Numbered from the stretch's first letter, positions 21,001 to 32,600 are shown. The stretch is 64,000 bases of DNA from Pseudoalteromonas sp. MSK9-3 (GCF_003590335.1 NZ_MIET01000007.1:124001-188000), one strand, 5' to 3'. Notes: generated from the sequence alone by a model not told the origin. Numbers and translations: made by a program.

Positions 21001-23639
21001 TATAACTCCCCTTCAGTGCCAATTGGCACCTGACAATGTTGGTCATCAAGAACATAAACCAAAGTGTTTTGAATCGGTTTACCAATGGGTACGCAGTCTG
21101 TGACTTGGGCACACGGGTAGTACGTTGAATCAATCGCGGTTTCTGTCGGCCCATATAAGTTGTGTAACTGGCACCCTCCTAAATGATGGTGGTTCACCGC
21201 GTTAAATAATTCAACTTGCGACAATGCAAGCGCTTCACCAGAGGTAAATATGTAGCGTAAGCTTTTTGGAATACTTAACCCATGTAGCTGAATGCTTTGT
21301 AAGAACACGTTAAACATGGAGGGGACGAAGTGCACCACAGTCACCCCTTCTTCTTCAATCAACTGATACAAACGCTGTGGGTCTTTGTGCGCATTAGGGG
21401 GTGCCATCACCACACTTGCGCCGTAGCAATGGGCCCAAACAAGCTCCCATACAGAGACATCAAAATTATAAGGGGTTTTTTGCAACACCACATCCTGGGG
21501 CGTAAGCGGGTAAGTATTTTGCATCCAATCAATACGATTAAGTAAAGCATGGTGCGACAACATAACCCCTTTGGGTTGACCGGTTGTACCTGATGTATAA
21601 ATCACATAGGCCAAATCTTGCAAGGTACTTTGAACGGTAAGCGGCGCTTTGAGTTGATCTAATATATATAAGCTGTTGATCGCAACAATGCGGTTGGGAT
21701 CAAGCTCTGGTAATTCATCTAACAAGGCCAGCTTTTCATATTGTAAGCTGAAAATCATTTCGGCTTGAGTGTCGTCTAAGATGAATGCTTTGCGGGCTTT
21801 TGGCAACGCAGGGTCTATCGGTACATAAGCCCCCCCTACTTTGTGAATGGCTAAAATGGCTGGGATCATCTCAAGTGATCGCTCCATCACCAAGGCAAAC
21901 ACTTTATTAGCACAGTCATCAACGTGTTGTGTTATCCAGTGCGCTAATTGATTGGTATATTCATCAAGCGCCTGATAACTCATTTGCTGTTGTTTATATT
22001 TAACGGCGATGTGTGTTGGCTGAGCAGCTGCCGTCGCTGAAAAGAGCGCTGTTACAGTGTGTTCGGGTAAAACTTGATAAGTTTGGCAGCCATGCTGGTG
22101 GAAAAATGCCGTTTCTTCTGGGAGCACCACCTCAATCTGAGACACTGATTGGGTAATATTGTCACTAAACTGCGCTAACACCTGTTTATATCGCTCAACG
22201 ACTCGGTTAATTGTCTCGCGGTTAAACAGTGCGCTCGCGTAATTAAAATATCCACTTAACACGCCATCGCATTCAGTTAAGTACAAAGAAAAATCATATT
22301 TTGCGACTTGATATTCATCAGCCAAGGGGTACGCTTGAAATTGGCTCTGCTGGGCTTGGGCTGTTTTATCAAAACAAAATAGCACTTGAAACACTGGATG
22401 CATATTGAGTGAGCGGTCTAAGCCGAGTGCATCAACCACCACGTCAAAGGGTAATTCCTGGTTTTTCAAAGCATCAATGACGTTAACATGGGTTTTGTGG
22501 ATAAAGTCGATGCAGCTCATCGCAGAGTTCACATCATGGCGAGTGGCCTGGGTATTGGTGAATAACCCCACCACAGAGCCTGTTCCTTCAATTTCGCGGT
22601 TTGCCACTACCGAGCCGGTGACAATATCTGTTTGATTCGCCCATTTGCTTAATAGCACCACAAAGCTTGAGAGCAATAAGCTGTATAAGCTCACGCCGCT
22701 GTCTTGTGCCAGTTTAATCAGTACAGAACTTTGAACAGCCGATAATTCAAATGACACGTTGTTTCCGATATAACTAGCTTGATCTGGTCTAGGTCGGTCG
22801 TAAGGAAGGTCGAGTGTTTCAGCCCCCGCCAAATGTGTGCGCCAAAACGCCAATTGCTTTTGCCATTGTGCACTGTCTTTTTGATGACTTTGCCAATAGG
22901 CATAGTCGCCATAATCAAAGCTCAGCGCGGGTAAATTCAACGTCAGGTCATTGAGCTGCGCTTCATACACATGCTTAAGCTCTGATAAAAAGACCCCCGC
23001 ACTCCAGCCATCAAATGCAATGTGGTGAATATTGATAAGTACCACATCTTGCTGATGGGGTTTCGCATCCGTGACATGATAATGGCTCACCCTAATTGGC
23101 GCTTCATCTGTGAGCTTAAAAATATGCTGAATATCATGGCGGAGTAACGACGAAAGCTGCTGTTCTTGCGTTTGCTGGCTGTCTATCTTAACGCGCGACG
23201 ATGCTAAGCGCTGCTGCTGTGCATGGGCGTCATTTTGGACAAATACACTATTTAAGACCGGATGACGTAAAACCATAAAAGCCAGCGCTTGCTCAAAACA
23301 CGCTACATCGAGCGCTGGCACATAAAAACACAGCGGAATCGTATATGCATTGCTGCCTTGCTCTAACTGCTCAATAAACCACAGTCGTTGCTGGGCATAT
23401 GACATAGGTTTAACCGGGTTCTGACAACGATAAACCACGGGTAATGCGCTGGGTTCCTGTTCAATGCCTGATTGCAGTAGCACTTCTATTAGCGCTTGTT
23501 TATTGGCTTTTATTAAATCAAACCAGTACGTTTTGTCTTCTAACGGTTGGCGTAATTTAAATTTTAATTTATCGCCTGACTCGACCCAAAGCAGCATCTG
23601 CAAATCGTTAACTTTATACAATAACTCCAATGCATTCAT
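11994..23639 (-). CDS. NRPS 2: docking-C-A(Ser)-T / C-A(Gly)-T / C-A(?)-T-E-TE (3881 aa)
   Basis: Second half of the assembly line. Residues 1-60 resemble a TubC-type N-terminal docking domain (ELLYKVNDLQMLLWVESGDKLKFK). Next is a C domain (HHIAFDG near 208) of LCL type (YAQQRLWF). A6 (YTSGTTGQPKG near 690) has code D-V-W-H-F-S-L-I-D = Ser; its carrier GGNS is near 1079. Module 7: C (HHIAFDG, about 1263), A7 with D-I-L-Q-L-G-V-I-W = Gly, T near 2117. Module 8: C (about 2298), A8 with an atypical code (D-A-A-I-I-G-E-I-T, unassigned) and YGADKA where GGEA is usual, T (GGDS, about 3155), epimerase (HHLLIDA about 3342, EGHGRE, RTVGWFTSYYPV, FNYLG), and a thioesterase with catalytic Ser in GWSFGG near 3726 and His in SHHD. 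Start: ATG 23639 with GGGGAG nine bases upstream; GTG 23642 is the alternative. It directly abuts the upstream NRPS gene. Confidence 0.95.
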   Translation of the reverse strand: MNALELLYKVNDLQMLLWVESGDKLKFKLRQPLEDKTYWFDLIKANKQALIEVLLQSGIEQEPSALPVVYRCQNPVKPMSYAQQRLWFIEQLEQGSNAYTIPLCFYVPALDVACFEQALAFMVLRHPVLNSVFVQNDAHAQQQRLASSRVKIDSQQTQEQQLSSLLRHDIQHIFKLTDEAPIRVSHYHVTDAKPHQQDVVLINIHHIAFDGWSAGVFLSELKHVYEAQLNDLTLNLPALSFDYGDYAYWQSHQKDSAQWQKQLAFWRTHLAGAETLDLPYDRPRPDQASYIGNNVSFELSAVQSSVLIKLAQDSGVSLYSLLLSSFVVLLSKWANQTDIVTGSVVANREIEGTGSVVGLFTNTQATRHDVNSAMSCIDFIHKTHVNVIDALKNQELPFDVVVDALGLDRSLNMHPVFQVLFCFDKTAQAQQSQFQAYPLADEYQVAKYDFSLYLTECDGVLSGYFNYASALFNRETINRVVERYKQVLAQFSDNITQSVSQIEVVLPEETAFFHQHGCQTYQVLPEHTVTALFSATAAAQPTHIAVKYKQQQMSYQALDEYTNQLAHWITQHVDDCANKVFALVMERSLEMIPAILAIHKVGGAYVPIDPALPKARKAFILDDTQAEMIFSLQYEKLALLDELPELDPNRIVAINSLYILDQLKAPLTVQSTLQDLAYVIYTSGTTGQPKGVMLSHHALLNRIDWMQNTYPLTPQDVVLQKTPYNFDVSVWELVWAHCYGASVVMAPPNAHKDPQRLYQLIEEEGVTVVHFVPSMFNVFLQSIQLHGLSIPKSLRYIFTSGEALALSQVELFNAVNHHHLGGCQLHNLYGPTETAIDSTYYPCAQVTDCVPIGKPIQNTLVYVLDDQHCQVPIGTEGELYIAGTGVAKGYLNRDELTHTRFLANPYFDPSTEIFGAHRMYKTGDKVKFNQDGELLYIGRSDFQVKLHGLRIELSEIEVQLCQHPQVLQALVSVVARCDDQVLVGYYVSEVPISDEQLGRMLEQNLPDYMVPKVFVHMTQFPLSANGKLDRKALKPPEFSSEQYQAPKSEQEIIVAQIWAAALKLDRVGIHDDFFKLGGNSILAISLCQSMSQALKLQIPLALLFKAKTISAVLAQHGNVARRRIPKREQAHAPLSFSQQRLWFVHEYEQGTNAFNIPLLLRLTQCNITHLEAALMAVVQRHEVLRSIVKRVNDEQVQVVMPESHFVLEQVKLSPDGFESRVHQDINYIFDLESDLPIRSVCYAVEGQAEKSTYLLINFHHIAFDGWSTGRFFQELLTCYEQAKQQKSITLDALPIQYGDFADWQRQFLDSAEFQQQRDYWSDKLSGYETLRLPTKGSRPAKFQYQGDNLVIALDSDLSHQLTTLAQQQGCSLFSIMLTVFNVLLSKYSGQNDIIVGTPMANRHHPDVLELIGLFVNTVPLRTHVDGSASFLALLAQVTKTVEQAQHNQDVPFEQIVDDLSVSRDSSRHPIYQVMFSIDEFSGQEAAAQNAGFEHVDLAPYYHVAKQDMSLYVSRHGEQLTLAMNWATALFTQASIEQFLSHYQELLSSITAYPQQRLADFSLLSTEQQHHLTYALNKTDTGSKPSTFVHEFDAMASAKAHSIAAVYNDESLTYQQLAESASYFAHTLRQVHNVAQGELVLVRMTRSLDLLIAIVGILKAGAAYVPVGVDYPQARLEFIVQDTQAKLICVDAKKNGKEGEEWTLPLTYIEVNQCTLADNFTPYCDYPVSSADLAYVIYTSGTTGKPKGVMIEHGAFVDFLTHFEMNITSANMLSLTTFTFDIFGLEYGMPLLRGGTVTLCQLDAAVSTLKTDTTLTLIQQTPSVYRTLLPMLTGISLPHITCLVGGEALDMDLLSKLQTTFGRVINVYGPTETVIWSCAYDCSQTNNAALIGRPLANEKCYLLDENLQPVPKGVVGELFIGGAGLARGYLNRAALTEERFINNPFATQSDTERGFNRLYKTGDLAFMHDDGNIQFLGRSDFQVKINGHRVETGEIEALMSELATISHVVVMVCKVNQQDYLTAYFVASEPLDSALLRQHLRNKLPEHMIPAAFVQIDKFTLSANGKLDRNVLPTPEFTVYEYVPPASELEKTLCAIWQEVLTVEQVGITDDFFMLGGNSILAIHLINKVRQQLDIELSILDLFEHNQIRTLIEHGLGRQAVRILPANTRRYPLSYAQQRLWFIEQFDSHSSAYQIPILLNLSNDADQHCIELAIRAILVRHQVLRTCIKEDSSGFYQDVQPETVFMLKRVLVEGEPSEAQLATLWQSDFDLTQQIPLQAYIVEGKTSTYLLINIHHIAFDGWSIELFMHELNQHYCHFESAERLSVPTLKLQYKDFAVWQRAYLAEGESERQLSYWQTQLHALPTLQLFADKPRPSQLNFAGAHVSRELDIATSKTLIEMAKAKGVSLNTLMLAAYYVLLHKYTGQSDIVLGTPVANRHIHGIDQLVGFFVNTLTLRVSVNKQDTFDELLTAVAHVSSAAQDHQDVPFEAVVERLNLPQDGSRHPIFQLMFAQQNFGESAVDAHWYRHEQSKLDQPFAKYDLSVVVANHQGKLVCTMNYATALFEQERITHMLAHYVYVLEQIIQSTSQAIKDYSVLDSAAIQTLVADFPALPHNSSVRLEQQFSHRAAITPQAPALITDHDTLSYQQLDEQANKLARFIRSHHSWQQAQLNKDTQGSPLVAILMEGCHDLLLSQLASLKAGAAFVPIDVRNPPERVAYILSDTQSCLVLTQRRYANTLTDTAVAAVICVDECDYTHLPAQALNLNLSVNDLAYVIYTSGTTGQPKGVMIEHSQINYTLGEQAKNYQLNGDAVFYMGISPAFDASIAIIYGAWCQGGALLVTDGVDFTSTQLEQVTHLIVAASVLDSLDPQHFPNLKCLIYGADKASYAALKAFSYANIFVEYGVTECAITSTYKAIAQGELASIGKPLLSNHIYILDDELKPLPAGCVGEIVISGPALSRGYLNLPQQTNMSFIGNPLAACYAPQERATQFARAYRTGDLGRINKSGNIEFFGRRDGQVKLRGQRIELEEINQALCTLETVVNTHTCVHHHNESELLVSYYVAPEPLDEASTFAQLKQRLPVYMHPSVLVHMTHMPLTLNGKLDVAKLPEPHISHNQIVPATTPMQQSVMAAWLSLLSSTSLSILDDFFMVGGDSILSIQLSARIKRLGYQLSVKDIFTHRTVAAQSTLLEQQGKRQDIEAEQGNLTGAFALSAIQNWFFSQCDMGYIKAPNHWNQSFLLRVPCAEIAHIQACIDDVVCQHDILRVTFEKTGSGAMTQVYNSSAVNRVNLLDARHMSDEVLHSKLTQWQAEFDITQGPLVRFGYITGIDDGFSRFYVACHHLLIDAVSWRIITDDIQARFQNDTLPEKTSSYRQWVQKCQGYAQRYPQEVGYWQQVLNCLHPVNHSAHISPASVGTGQLSVDSTKALLTVANKAGLGQVHELLLSCFAIALFEQFGHTMQGICLEGHGREAIFDELDVSRTVGWFTSYYPVLLQVYTQHNDVDITRTCLFAKELLGRIPNNGVGYALLASRLHNTHNLPQIGFNYLGQLSKQADLPWQIMSQFSGENSHSSNQSPHELAFNGAIVQGQLQFSIESKLAPQIAQTLADGICHCLTKLVQQFNLPTIAALRSPIDSKDYVPFEIYNPDASDPWFILPPAQGGSESYQTHLVPSLAHTQLVLFNNYLHAAMPDNTHFKAIDFQQLAISHIAMMKTVQPQGPYRVMGWSFGGVLALEIIKQLAVIGEQVEQVILVDCYLNYSAAINHSEALHSLLKDQQLQGDINYMYTPNKARVELPAHAYLFKAQHSAEQSHCEQSHGDVFAAVEQYYLATHDNHLSDYAVVDNLIIEPIECSHHDVFSNSDAVKKIAAAMNSFSKIEPTLTT

Positions 23640-23642
23640 CAC

Positions 23643-26600
23643 TTAGAACTCCCCTGTTTCTTCTTCTACCTGACTCGAAGCCATGAGATATTCATCCAAC
23701 TGAGCCACACTTTGATGCTCAAACAAATCTGCGACTCTGATATTAATACCAAATTGTTCGGTCAGTTTTTGACACACTGTTATTGCTAAAATAGAGTTGC
23801 CCCCCAGAGTAAAAAAGTCGTCGGTTATTCCCACACTTTTTATACTTAATGTCTCAGCAAACAATGTACAAATTGCACGCTGAGACTCAGTGCTAGGCGC
23901 AACAAAAGCAGTTCGGGGGACATCAGGTTCTGGTAAAGCGTGACGATTTATTTTGCCACTGCTGGTATAACTAAAGCGCGCAATATACATAAATACACTT
24001 GGGATCATGTAACTCGGCATGCCTTTTTGGAGATGGCTCATTAGCACATTGGCGTCGAGTTCTCGCTCGGCACTGTAATACCCAACCAAACTATCAACAC
24101 CGCCTACTTTCAAGACTTTTACCACACAGTGATTGATCGCATCATGCTGAGCGAGCCTATGCTCAATTTCTTCCAGCTCAACTCTGTATCCTCGTACTTT
24201 TACTTGAAAATCAGCACGACCGATATATTCAAACTGCCCTTTAGCCGATAACCGCACGCGGTCTCCGGTTTTATAAAGTGTGTTATAACTTGTTTGTAAA
24301 TCAGCCTCGTTCTTAAATGGGTTATCAATAAACTGCAATGACGTTAATGCCGGTTGATTTAAATACCCTCTTGCCACCCCTGGACCTGCAATATACAGCT
24401 CCCCCACAACACCTCGCTCTACAGGTTGTAAGTGAGGGTCTAACACAAACATCTGCATATTTTGAATTGGCGTTCCAATAGGCAACTCGGCTAAATCTGT
24501 GATTTCGGCTTGCGCACAACACACCGTGCCTTCGGTTGGCCCATATTGGTTAATTAACCGGCATGAGTTTGGCAAAATGGCTAAGCCACCCAGTGCTTCA
24601 CCACCGGTATGGATCACCTCTAGCGAACTGAACTCATTACCTTTTAATAGCTTAACCAAGGCGGTACTTAAAAAAGCACAGGTTATTTTTTGCTGTTCTA
24701 TGTATTCAACCAGTCCAACAAGATCGCGCTGTAGCGATGGGTCTATAAGATGCAGTTCAGCACCCGCTATAAGTGCAGGGAAAATCTCAAACACCGACGC
24801 ATCAAACACCAAATTAGAAAACTGCAGTACCTTGCTCTCTTGCGTCAGTCCTAAGGTATTTATTTGCGATTCAATGAGGTTAACCACACCATTGTGTTCA
24901 ATCATCACGCCTTTTGGCTGGCCAGTTGTACCTGATGTGTAAATTACATACGCGAGCCGTTCTGCTGACAAAGGCCTATCTACATTGTGCTTAGGCATTG
25001 TGTATATTTCGGGGTTATCAACCGTAAACACTTTCAGCGTACATGCCTCATCACGGCGTATATTATCGGCTTGCTGTTTAAAGTCGGCGTGATAACTCGA
25101 CTGGGTTAATACGGCTAACGCCGCAGTGTCTTGTAATATATAGTGAGCACGTTCAATTGCACCTTGGGGGTCAATGGGCACATACGCCCCTCCCGCTTTG
25201 ATCACCGCTAATATGCTGATCACCATCTCAATTGAGCGATCCATCGCAATGGCAATCAAGCTATCAGGCTGCACGCTCAAATGCTGCAATAGATAATGAG
25301 CAAGTTGGTTAGATGCTTCATTGAGGGCTTGGTAAGTCAGGGTTTTCCCTGCAAAGGTGACCGCTGGTAATGCCGAAAATATCCGAGCCTGTTGATAAAA
25401 TAACTGCTCTATTCCCTCAGGTTCAAAAGCAACATAGGTTTGGTTTGCTTTTGCTAAAGCATCATAGCGCTGCGCGGGAGTCAACGCGTTTAACTGACCA
25501 TGGTGACGTGTAAGATAACGGGGGATCGCATGTAACATCTGTTCAAATTGCGCCAATAAATGCTTAGCCCTTTCCTCTGACAGCAAGGCAGTATCGTAAC
25601 TTAACCCGAGTGTTAACGTGTTTTGCTGCTCTTGAGCGATCACTGCGATTGGGTAGTCTACTTTTTCAAACGCTGCGCGATAACTAAAATTGAGCCTTTC
25701 TGTGTCATCGTTTTGCGGCTCAGGGTAATTTTCATGAATTAACACGGTTTGAAACAAACGTTCCGCGCCTTGTTGTAATTGTGCTAATGGCTGGTGGGAG
25801 TGGGTATTTAACAGTGACATACTCTGGGTGATCGCTTGCAACTGTTGTAATACTGTATTGTCGTTGTCCCACTGCACACACAGCGGCAATGTGTTGATAT
25901 ACAAGCCGACACTGTCTTCAATACCGTCAACATCAATTCCCCTGCCCGAGACGGTCGTCCCGACCATAGTTTGACTACTCGCACTGTATATTCGGATCAA
26001 TTTATGCCACGCAAGCTGCAATATACTGTGCATAGTCACGTTACTGTCGCGTGCAACTTGCTGCAAGTGTGTCGCTTTAAACGAAATAAACGCTTGTTCT
26101 GCTGCCTCAACGTGTTTGTGTGTCGCTAAACCCGACGCACACGACAGCATAGATGAAATATCATTACACTCATCAAATCGTAACTTTTCTCTCAACCAAA
26201 ACTGCTTACATGCCTCACGCTGACTGACGTAAAAATGTTGTGCATTAACATAGCCACTATCTTCACGTTTATGTGGGATGGCTCCTTGGCAAAGCTGGAT
26301 ATAAACTTGATGTACCCGCGCCATAAGTCGCGCGTTACTCCACCCGTCAGACACACTGTGATGTTCACTTCTTAACAAGGTGAAACTCGACTCGTCTCGT
26401 TTTATAAGTTGGAGCCGCAATAAGCCCGCCTGATTTAAATTAAAGGGATGATTTCTATCTTCTCGCTGTAGCAGTGTGATGGCTGCATCAACATGAGTGT
26501 GTGTACTCCAATCATGAAAGATAAAATTAACGTCAACTTCCTGCTGAATAAGCTGTATAGGAGCATGTTGCCAATCAAAATACATTCGCAGTGCTGGGTA

Positions 26601-29600
26601 TTCATCCACAACCCACTGCCACGCTTGCTGATAATAAGGCACGACCAATGGCTCATCATAATCAATCAAAAACTGCACATGATAGGCGTCACTATCTGGA
26701 AAGCTAACGTGCTGATAAATCATGCCTTGCTGCAAAGAGGTTGCGCCAAACACCTCTGAGATCCCCTGCACTGCCGTTATTTTATCAAACTCTTCAATCG
26801 GCATATCAACCCCAATATCGCTTGGGGAGCGTGTGAAGCTTGCTTGCCTCGTGCAGTGCTGCACAATGTCGTGCAATGTTTGTTCAAAGGCATTACACAA
26901 TAAATGATGTGCCTTGGCGTCCAATTTTGTCGCAATTGAGAACATCAGCTCTCCGGCATTTACGGCACCGTTAACACTGATGAGCAAGCCATCATTATTT
27001 TCTTGGCTCACTTGTGTTGATAAATCATCAAGCGCTATTTGCCAATCAGCAGATTGCTCTGCCGTGCTGATCACGCCTAAATAATTAAATGCAATCGGAG
27101 GTAAAATTAAAGATGCGTCGTTTACTTGGCACGCACCAAAGCCGATGCCTTTATTTTCGACCTTTCGTAAGCACTCTTTGATTGCTCTAATAGTCAGTGA
27201 TAACGAGTCTGCTATTGGCAGTGCTACCGGGTAATGGGTTGTAAACCATCCTATGGTGCGTGATGTATCCAGTATCACATCGCGTTCATCAAGCAAGTGA
27301 TCAAGTTGCTCTCGCCCATGCCCCTCTAATGTAATTAACTGACAGTGACACTGATTTACTTGATGTAATGCATATGCAAATGCACACAGTAATAAGTCAT
27401 TAATTTGCGTGCCATAAGCCGCATTCGATTTTGCTAAAAGCAACTCAGTTTCTGCAACCGGTAAGCGTATTTCAGCGTCAAAGCTGTGCGAAGGGTCTGT
27501 GTGTAACACCAGCTCTTTGAGCGATTCATCTTGTGCCAAGACATGCTGCCAGTAAGCACCTTCGCTAGGATACATACCTTCATATTGATGCATCACATCA
27601 ACCCATTGACGGTAACTGGTGGTTTTTTCTGGTAGGCTGCGGTTGAAATACAGCGCGTGTAAATCCTCACTGAATATTTGCCAAGACACAGTATCAATGG
27701 CTAAATGATGACAACTGACGAAGATGGCATCCCGCGCGTGAGTAAACTCACGAATATAGGCAACCGACAGAATTGCACCAGAACACACCTCTTTATCTTG
27801 TTGCACTTCATTAAGCAAGGCTGGCAACGCCTCAGGTTCTGTGTGCGCCATATCAATAATACGTAACCCTATTGGCCGGACTTTTTCATAGCTTTGATAC
27901 CGCACTGGGCGGCCACTGTGATTTACATCAAAGCTGGTACGCAACATGTCATGGTGTGCCACTAACTCATTCAGTGCTTGCTGTAAGCGGACTATATCAA
28001 TAGGCGGCACTTGAATTAAAAAGCTTTGATTCCAATACTCAGGCTGAGTAATTAAGCCACGCTGTACGTCATCAAAAAAGCGCTGCTGCACCGGTAGTAG
28101 CGAAAACTTACCCACTAGCTCGCCTTGCTGGCTCAATACCGTGGTACTCGAATGCCCTGACAGCACATATTTGGCTTGAGCCTGAACCGTGCTATGAGTA
28201 AATACATCTTTAACTGCAAAGTTAAACCCCGCTTTACGTAATTTCGACACCAACGTAATAGAAGAAATAGAATCTCCACCAATTTGGAAGAAGTTATCTA
28301 ACGTGCTTACTCGCTCAACATTCAGTAAAGATTGCCAAATATCGCTGATCTGCTGTTCTGTCTTATTACTGGGTGCCTGAAATTGCGCCTGGGCTAAGTC
28401 TTGTGTGGGTAGTGCCTCATGGTTCACTTTACCATTGGCGGTTAACGGTAATTCTGATAACGCAATAAACTGACTTGGTATCATGTAATGCGGTAAACGG
28501 TCACTCAATAAATCAACAAACAGCTCATGCGTTACCACTTGTTCGCTGACATAAAAAGCAGCTAGCCACTCACGTCTGCCCTGTTGTTTTAGTGTCACCG
28601 CGACTTGAGTGATGCATTCGAGTGATAACAATTGCTGCTCTATTTCATGTAACTCAATGCGGTAGCCTCTGAGCTTAATTTGCGCATCGCTGCGGCCCAA
28701 GTAATGTAATTGAGAGGCCCTATCCACTTTCACCAAGTCGCCCGTAAAGTACAAACGGTCATAAAGTCCGTTATAGTCGCCTTGTGCGACAAACGGGTTA
28801 TTAATAAACGCCGCCTTGGTCTGCTCTGGTAAATTTAAATATCCAGCCGCAACGCCTGGACCAGAAACATATAAGTAACCGCTCGCACCTTGAACAACAG
28901 GCTCTAATTGGCTATCTAGCACATACACTCGGGTGTTGGCGTATGGCGCGCCTATCCCTTCATTTTTTACTGGGTAACGCTGGGAGATACAGCATCCTAC
29001 CGTGGTTTCAGTTGGACCATACTCATCAAGTACAACATGACAATGTGCTTTTAAGGCTGAGACTTGCTGAGACAGTAACTTCTCGCCCCCGAGCATAAGC
29101 GTATCGACACGTACTTTCGTATCACTAGAAAAGACTAACTCGGCAAGGCTTGGGACCATTTTGACAAATTCAATATCATGACGGGTTAAGTACTGGCGAT
29201 ACTCGTCTACATACTTAACGGGGTGTGGGAATATATGCACATGTGCAGCACGTAACACAGCAGCAAGAGTAGTCGTTACACTGAGATCAAAGCCAATATT
29301 AGAAGAAAAATCCACTTTCATTCCAGGTACAATGATCTCTGTAATATTATCAACGTAGTGGCCAACACATCCGTGCGTTACCATTACCCCTTTCGGCTGA
29401 CCTGTTGTACCAGAGGTATAAATCACATACGCCAAATCATCAATATTACTTTCTGGTAATGGCTGCTGCGAGCAATTAACGCCATCTATGCCCGATTTTG
29501 TTTCAACACTTTCTATGGCCACATCGGTTGCCAACTCTGGCAATGCCGCCAGCAAGTGAGGCTGGGTTAATAGCAATGTGGCCGCACTATCAGTGACTAT

Positions 29601-32600
29601 ATAGTCAATACGCTCTGAAGGCGCATCAGCGTCAATAGGCACATAAACTGCACCCGCTCTCATAATGGCGATTAATGACACCAGCATGGTAATAGAGCGG
29701 TCCATCAGTAGCACCACTCGGGGTTGTTTTTGTGGTGTTGCAACGCCTGCGAGTTTCGTTGTGATCTGTTGCGCAATTTGTGTCGAATACACATCGAGTT
29801 GCTGATATGTCAACCGCGTATCATCACACTGTAATGCGATAGTATCGCCGTATTGTGCACTAAGCGTATCAAAGCGTTCCGTCAACGCGCACTGTTCCCT
29901 TGCAGCATGTGGCTTATTTGACGCATTCAATAATTGCTGGCGCTGTACTGGCGTAAACATTGCTAACTCATTAATTGGGCTATCTGGTGCCTCACAAATA
30001 GCCTCTAATAAATTCACATAGTGTTGTGCCAAATTGTCAATACGTGCATCGCTAAACAACGCGGTATTAAAGTTTAATAGCAGCTTTAATTCATTTTCGC
30101 TCTGTTGTGAAACACTGTCATTCACAAAGACCGTTAGATCATGTTTGGCCACTTGGTAAATGTCATCAACATCAATCGGTGTAAAGAACGCACTTTTATT
30201 GGCCTCTTCGCCAAAATTCTGCACAGAAAACATCACCTGAAAAATAGGATGTCTAGATGCGTCTCTTTCCAAAGATAAATGTTCAACAATCGACTCAAAT
30301 GGCACGTCTTGATGTGCTTGCGCCTTAATAACCGTGTTATGTACTTGCGCTAAAAATTCATCAAATTTACTGACAGGATCAAGCTGATTACGAATGGGCT
30401 GAGCATTAACAAAAAAGCCAATTAGATTCTGCGTATCGTAGCTGGTTCTATTCGCAGTAGGCGAACCAAGGGTTATATCGGTTTGGCCCGAGTACCTGTG
30501 TAAAAGAACATTAAATACACTTAATAGTAAGGTATACAAAGTCACACTGTGAGCACGGGCGAGCGCTTTGAGCTTTTTCGTGGTGGTGGCTTTCACAACC
30601 TGATTGAGGTTTTTTCCTACATAACTCAGCTGCTCAGGCCGTGGGTGATCAAGCGGTAAATTAAGGGTTTCAAAGCCTTGTAGCTGTGTTTGCCAATAAC
30701 TTAATTGGCGCGCTAGCTCTCCTTGTTGTAAATAAGTGTGTTGCCAATATGCGTAATCTTGATATTGAATGGGTAACTTTGCCAGCGCTTGAGATTGCTC
30801 GTCCTCTGGGGTCAGCAATAGCTCTAGCTCTTTTAATAAAATATCGACACTCCAGCCATCAAATGCAATATGGTGGATATTTATCAATGCTGCAACTTCA
30901 CTCTTATCTTGGTAAATGCTTAACCGCACTGGCAGCTCTTTGGTCAGATCAAACACATATTGCATATCTTGCGCTATGCGCGTGCGCCAATCGTGTTGGG
31001 CAACCGTTTCAATCACGGGGGTAAATTCATCCGCCGAACGAATATCTAATAAGACCTTTTCAGACTCACTTTTATCATCAAAGCATGTTCTTAGCACCTG
31101 ATGGCGCTCAATAATACACTTTACAGCCTGCGTGAAGCGGGCAGCGTCTACAGTAAGAGTCAGTGCTATCGGAACCGTGTACGCCGCTGAGCCTTGCTCA
31201 TATTGTTCAATAAACCACAGTCTTTGTTGTGCAAAAGACAGAGGGAGATTATCGATATTCGCGGGCTCGATTTTGTTCTTTTGTAGGTATAAACCATCGT
31301 CGATTAAGGCACTAATGGTGGAACACTTAAACAAAATAGCCACATTCACTTCGTAATCGAGCGCTTGAGACATTCTATGGCATAACGTGATCGCCAATAT
31401 AGAATTGCCTCCGAGCCTAAAGAAATCATCATTCACCCCTACACGGGCAATACTCAGCGTTGTTTGCCATATGTGACATAAGGTTTGCTCAAGCTCAGTA
31501 TGTGGTGCTTGATAATCGACTGAACACAGCTCAGGCGTCGGCAATGCTTTTTTATCTATTTTACCGTGCGTTGTCAGTGGAATTTGCTCAAGTTGAACAA
31601 AGTGCTGTGGGATCAGATGTGCAGGCAATTGTGTTTTTAAAGACTCAATCAGGGTTTGAGTATTAATTTCTACCACCGGCTCCCGAACATAATGAGACAA
31701 ATGAGTATGAGTTAACGATTCACCGTGCGGCTGATTGATAGACGCAAACTCACAATGTGAGTTTACGTCGTTTTTAATTAAGCTCACCGACATTAAATGT
31801 GCCGCACTGTCGTTTGGCATAAAACGAATACCACAACCCAATGACTGAGCTACATCTACCCAGTTTTGCCAATTGAGCGGCGCAGAGAACTTACAAGGTA
31901 AATTATAGTAATTGACATAAGCCTGATAGACACGTTCATTGGGTACGCCTTCAACAACAAGATGCTGATGTAAAGCCATCAGCTCTTTGACATTGACATC
32001 GTTCGTGTACTCAATCACATGGGGGGTAAGTGGCTGCGTGCTCTCTGCTGAGAAACTCAGTAATGCATCATACCGATAGTCTGTCATTTCACTGCTGTGA
32101 TTCCCCGACTTATACATAGTTTGCGCATCAGTACACAGAGCAAAGTGGCTTGGTAGCTGTGCAAAAAATGCTGGGCTGATCAGCAATTCTTTATCTAGTA
32201 CCCGTGCTTGAGAGGCTAGTTGCTTAAGCTGATTGTGAGGTACATCAGACGCACGAGATTTCTGTACATCATAATGGAATGTGTCGAGCAATCGAGCATC
32301 TCTCACATCACCAATAAAAATAAGTCCGCCCTTGGCGATTAATTGACTCGCTTGCTCAATCACTTCCATCAAATAATCGAATGATGGAAAATACTGTGCA
32401 ACCGAATTGATTATAATGGTGTCTGGCACATAATTTTGTGCAGCAACCGCATCATAAATCTTAGCCGCATCACACACAGCAAACTGAGCTTTGTGTTCAA
32501 AGCCAAGTTGCTTGGCACCAAAGCCTAGTTTATCAATGGCGGCTTTAGAAAAGTCCGTTGCAAAATAGTGGGTGCAGTGTTCAATCAGAGGATAAAAAAT

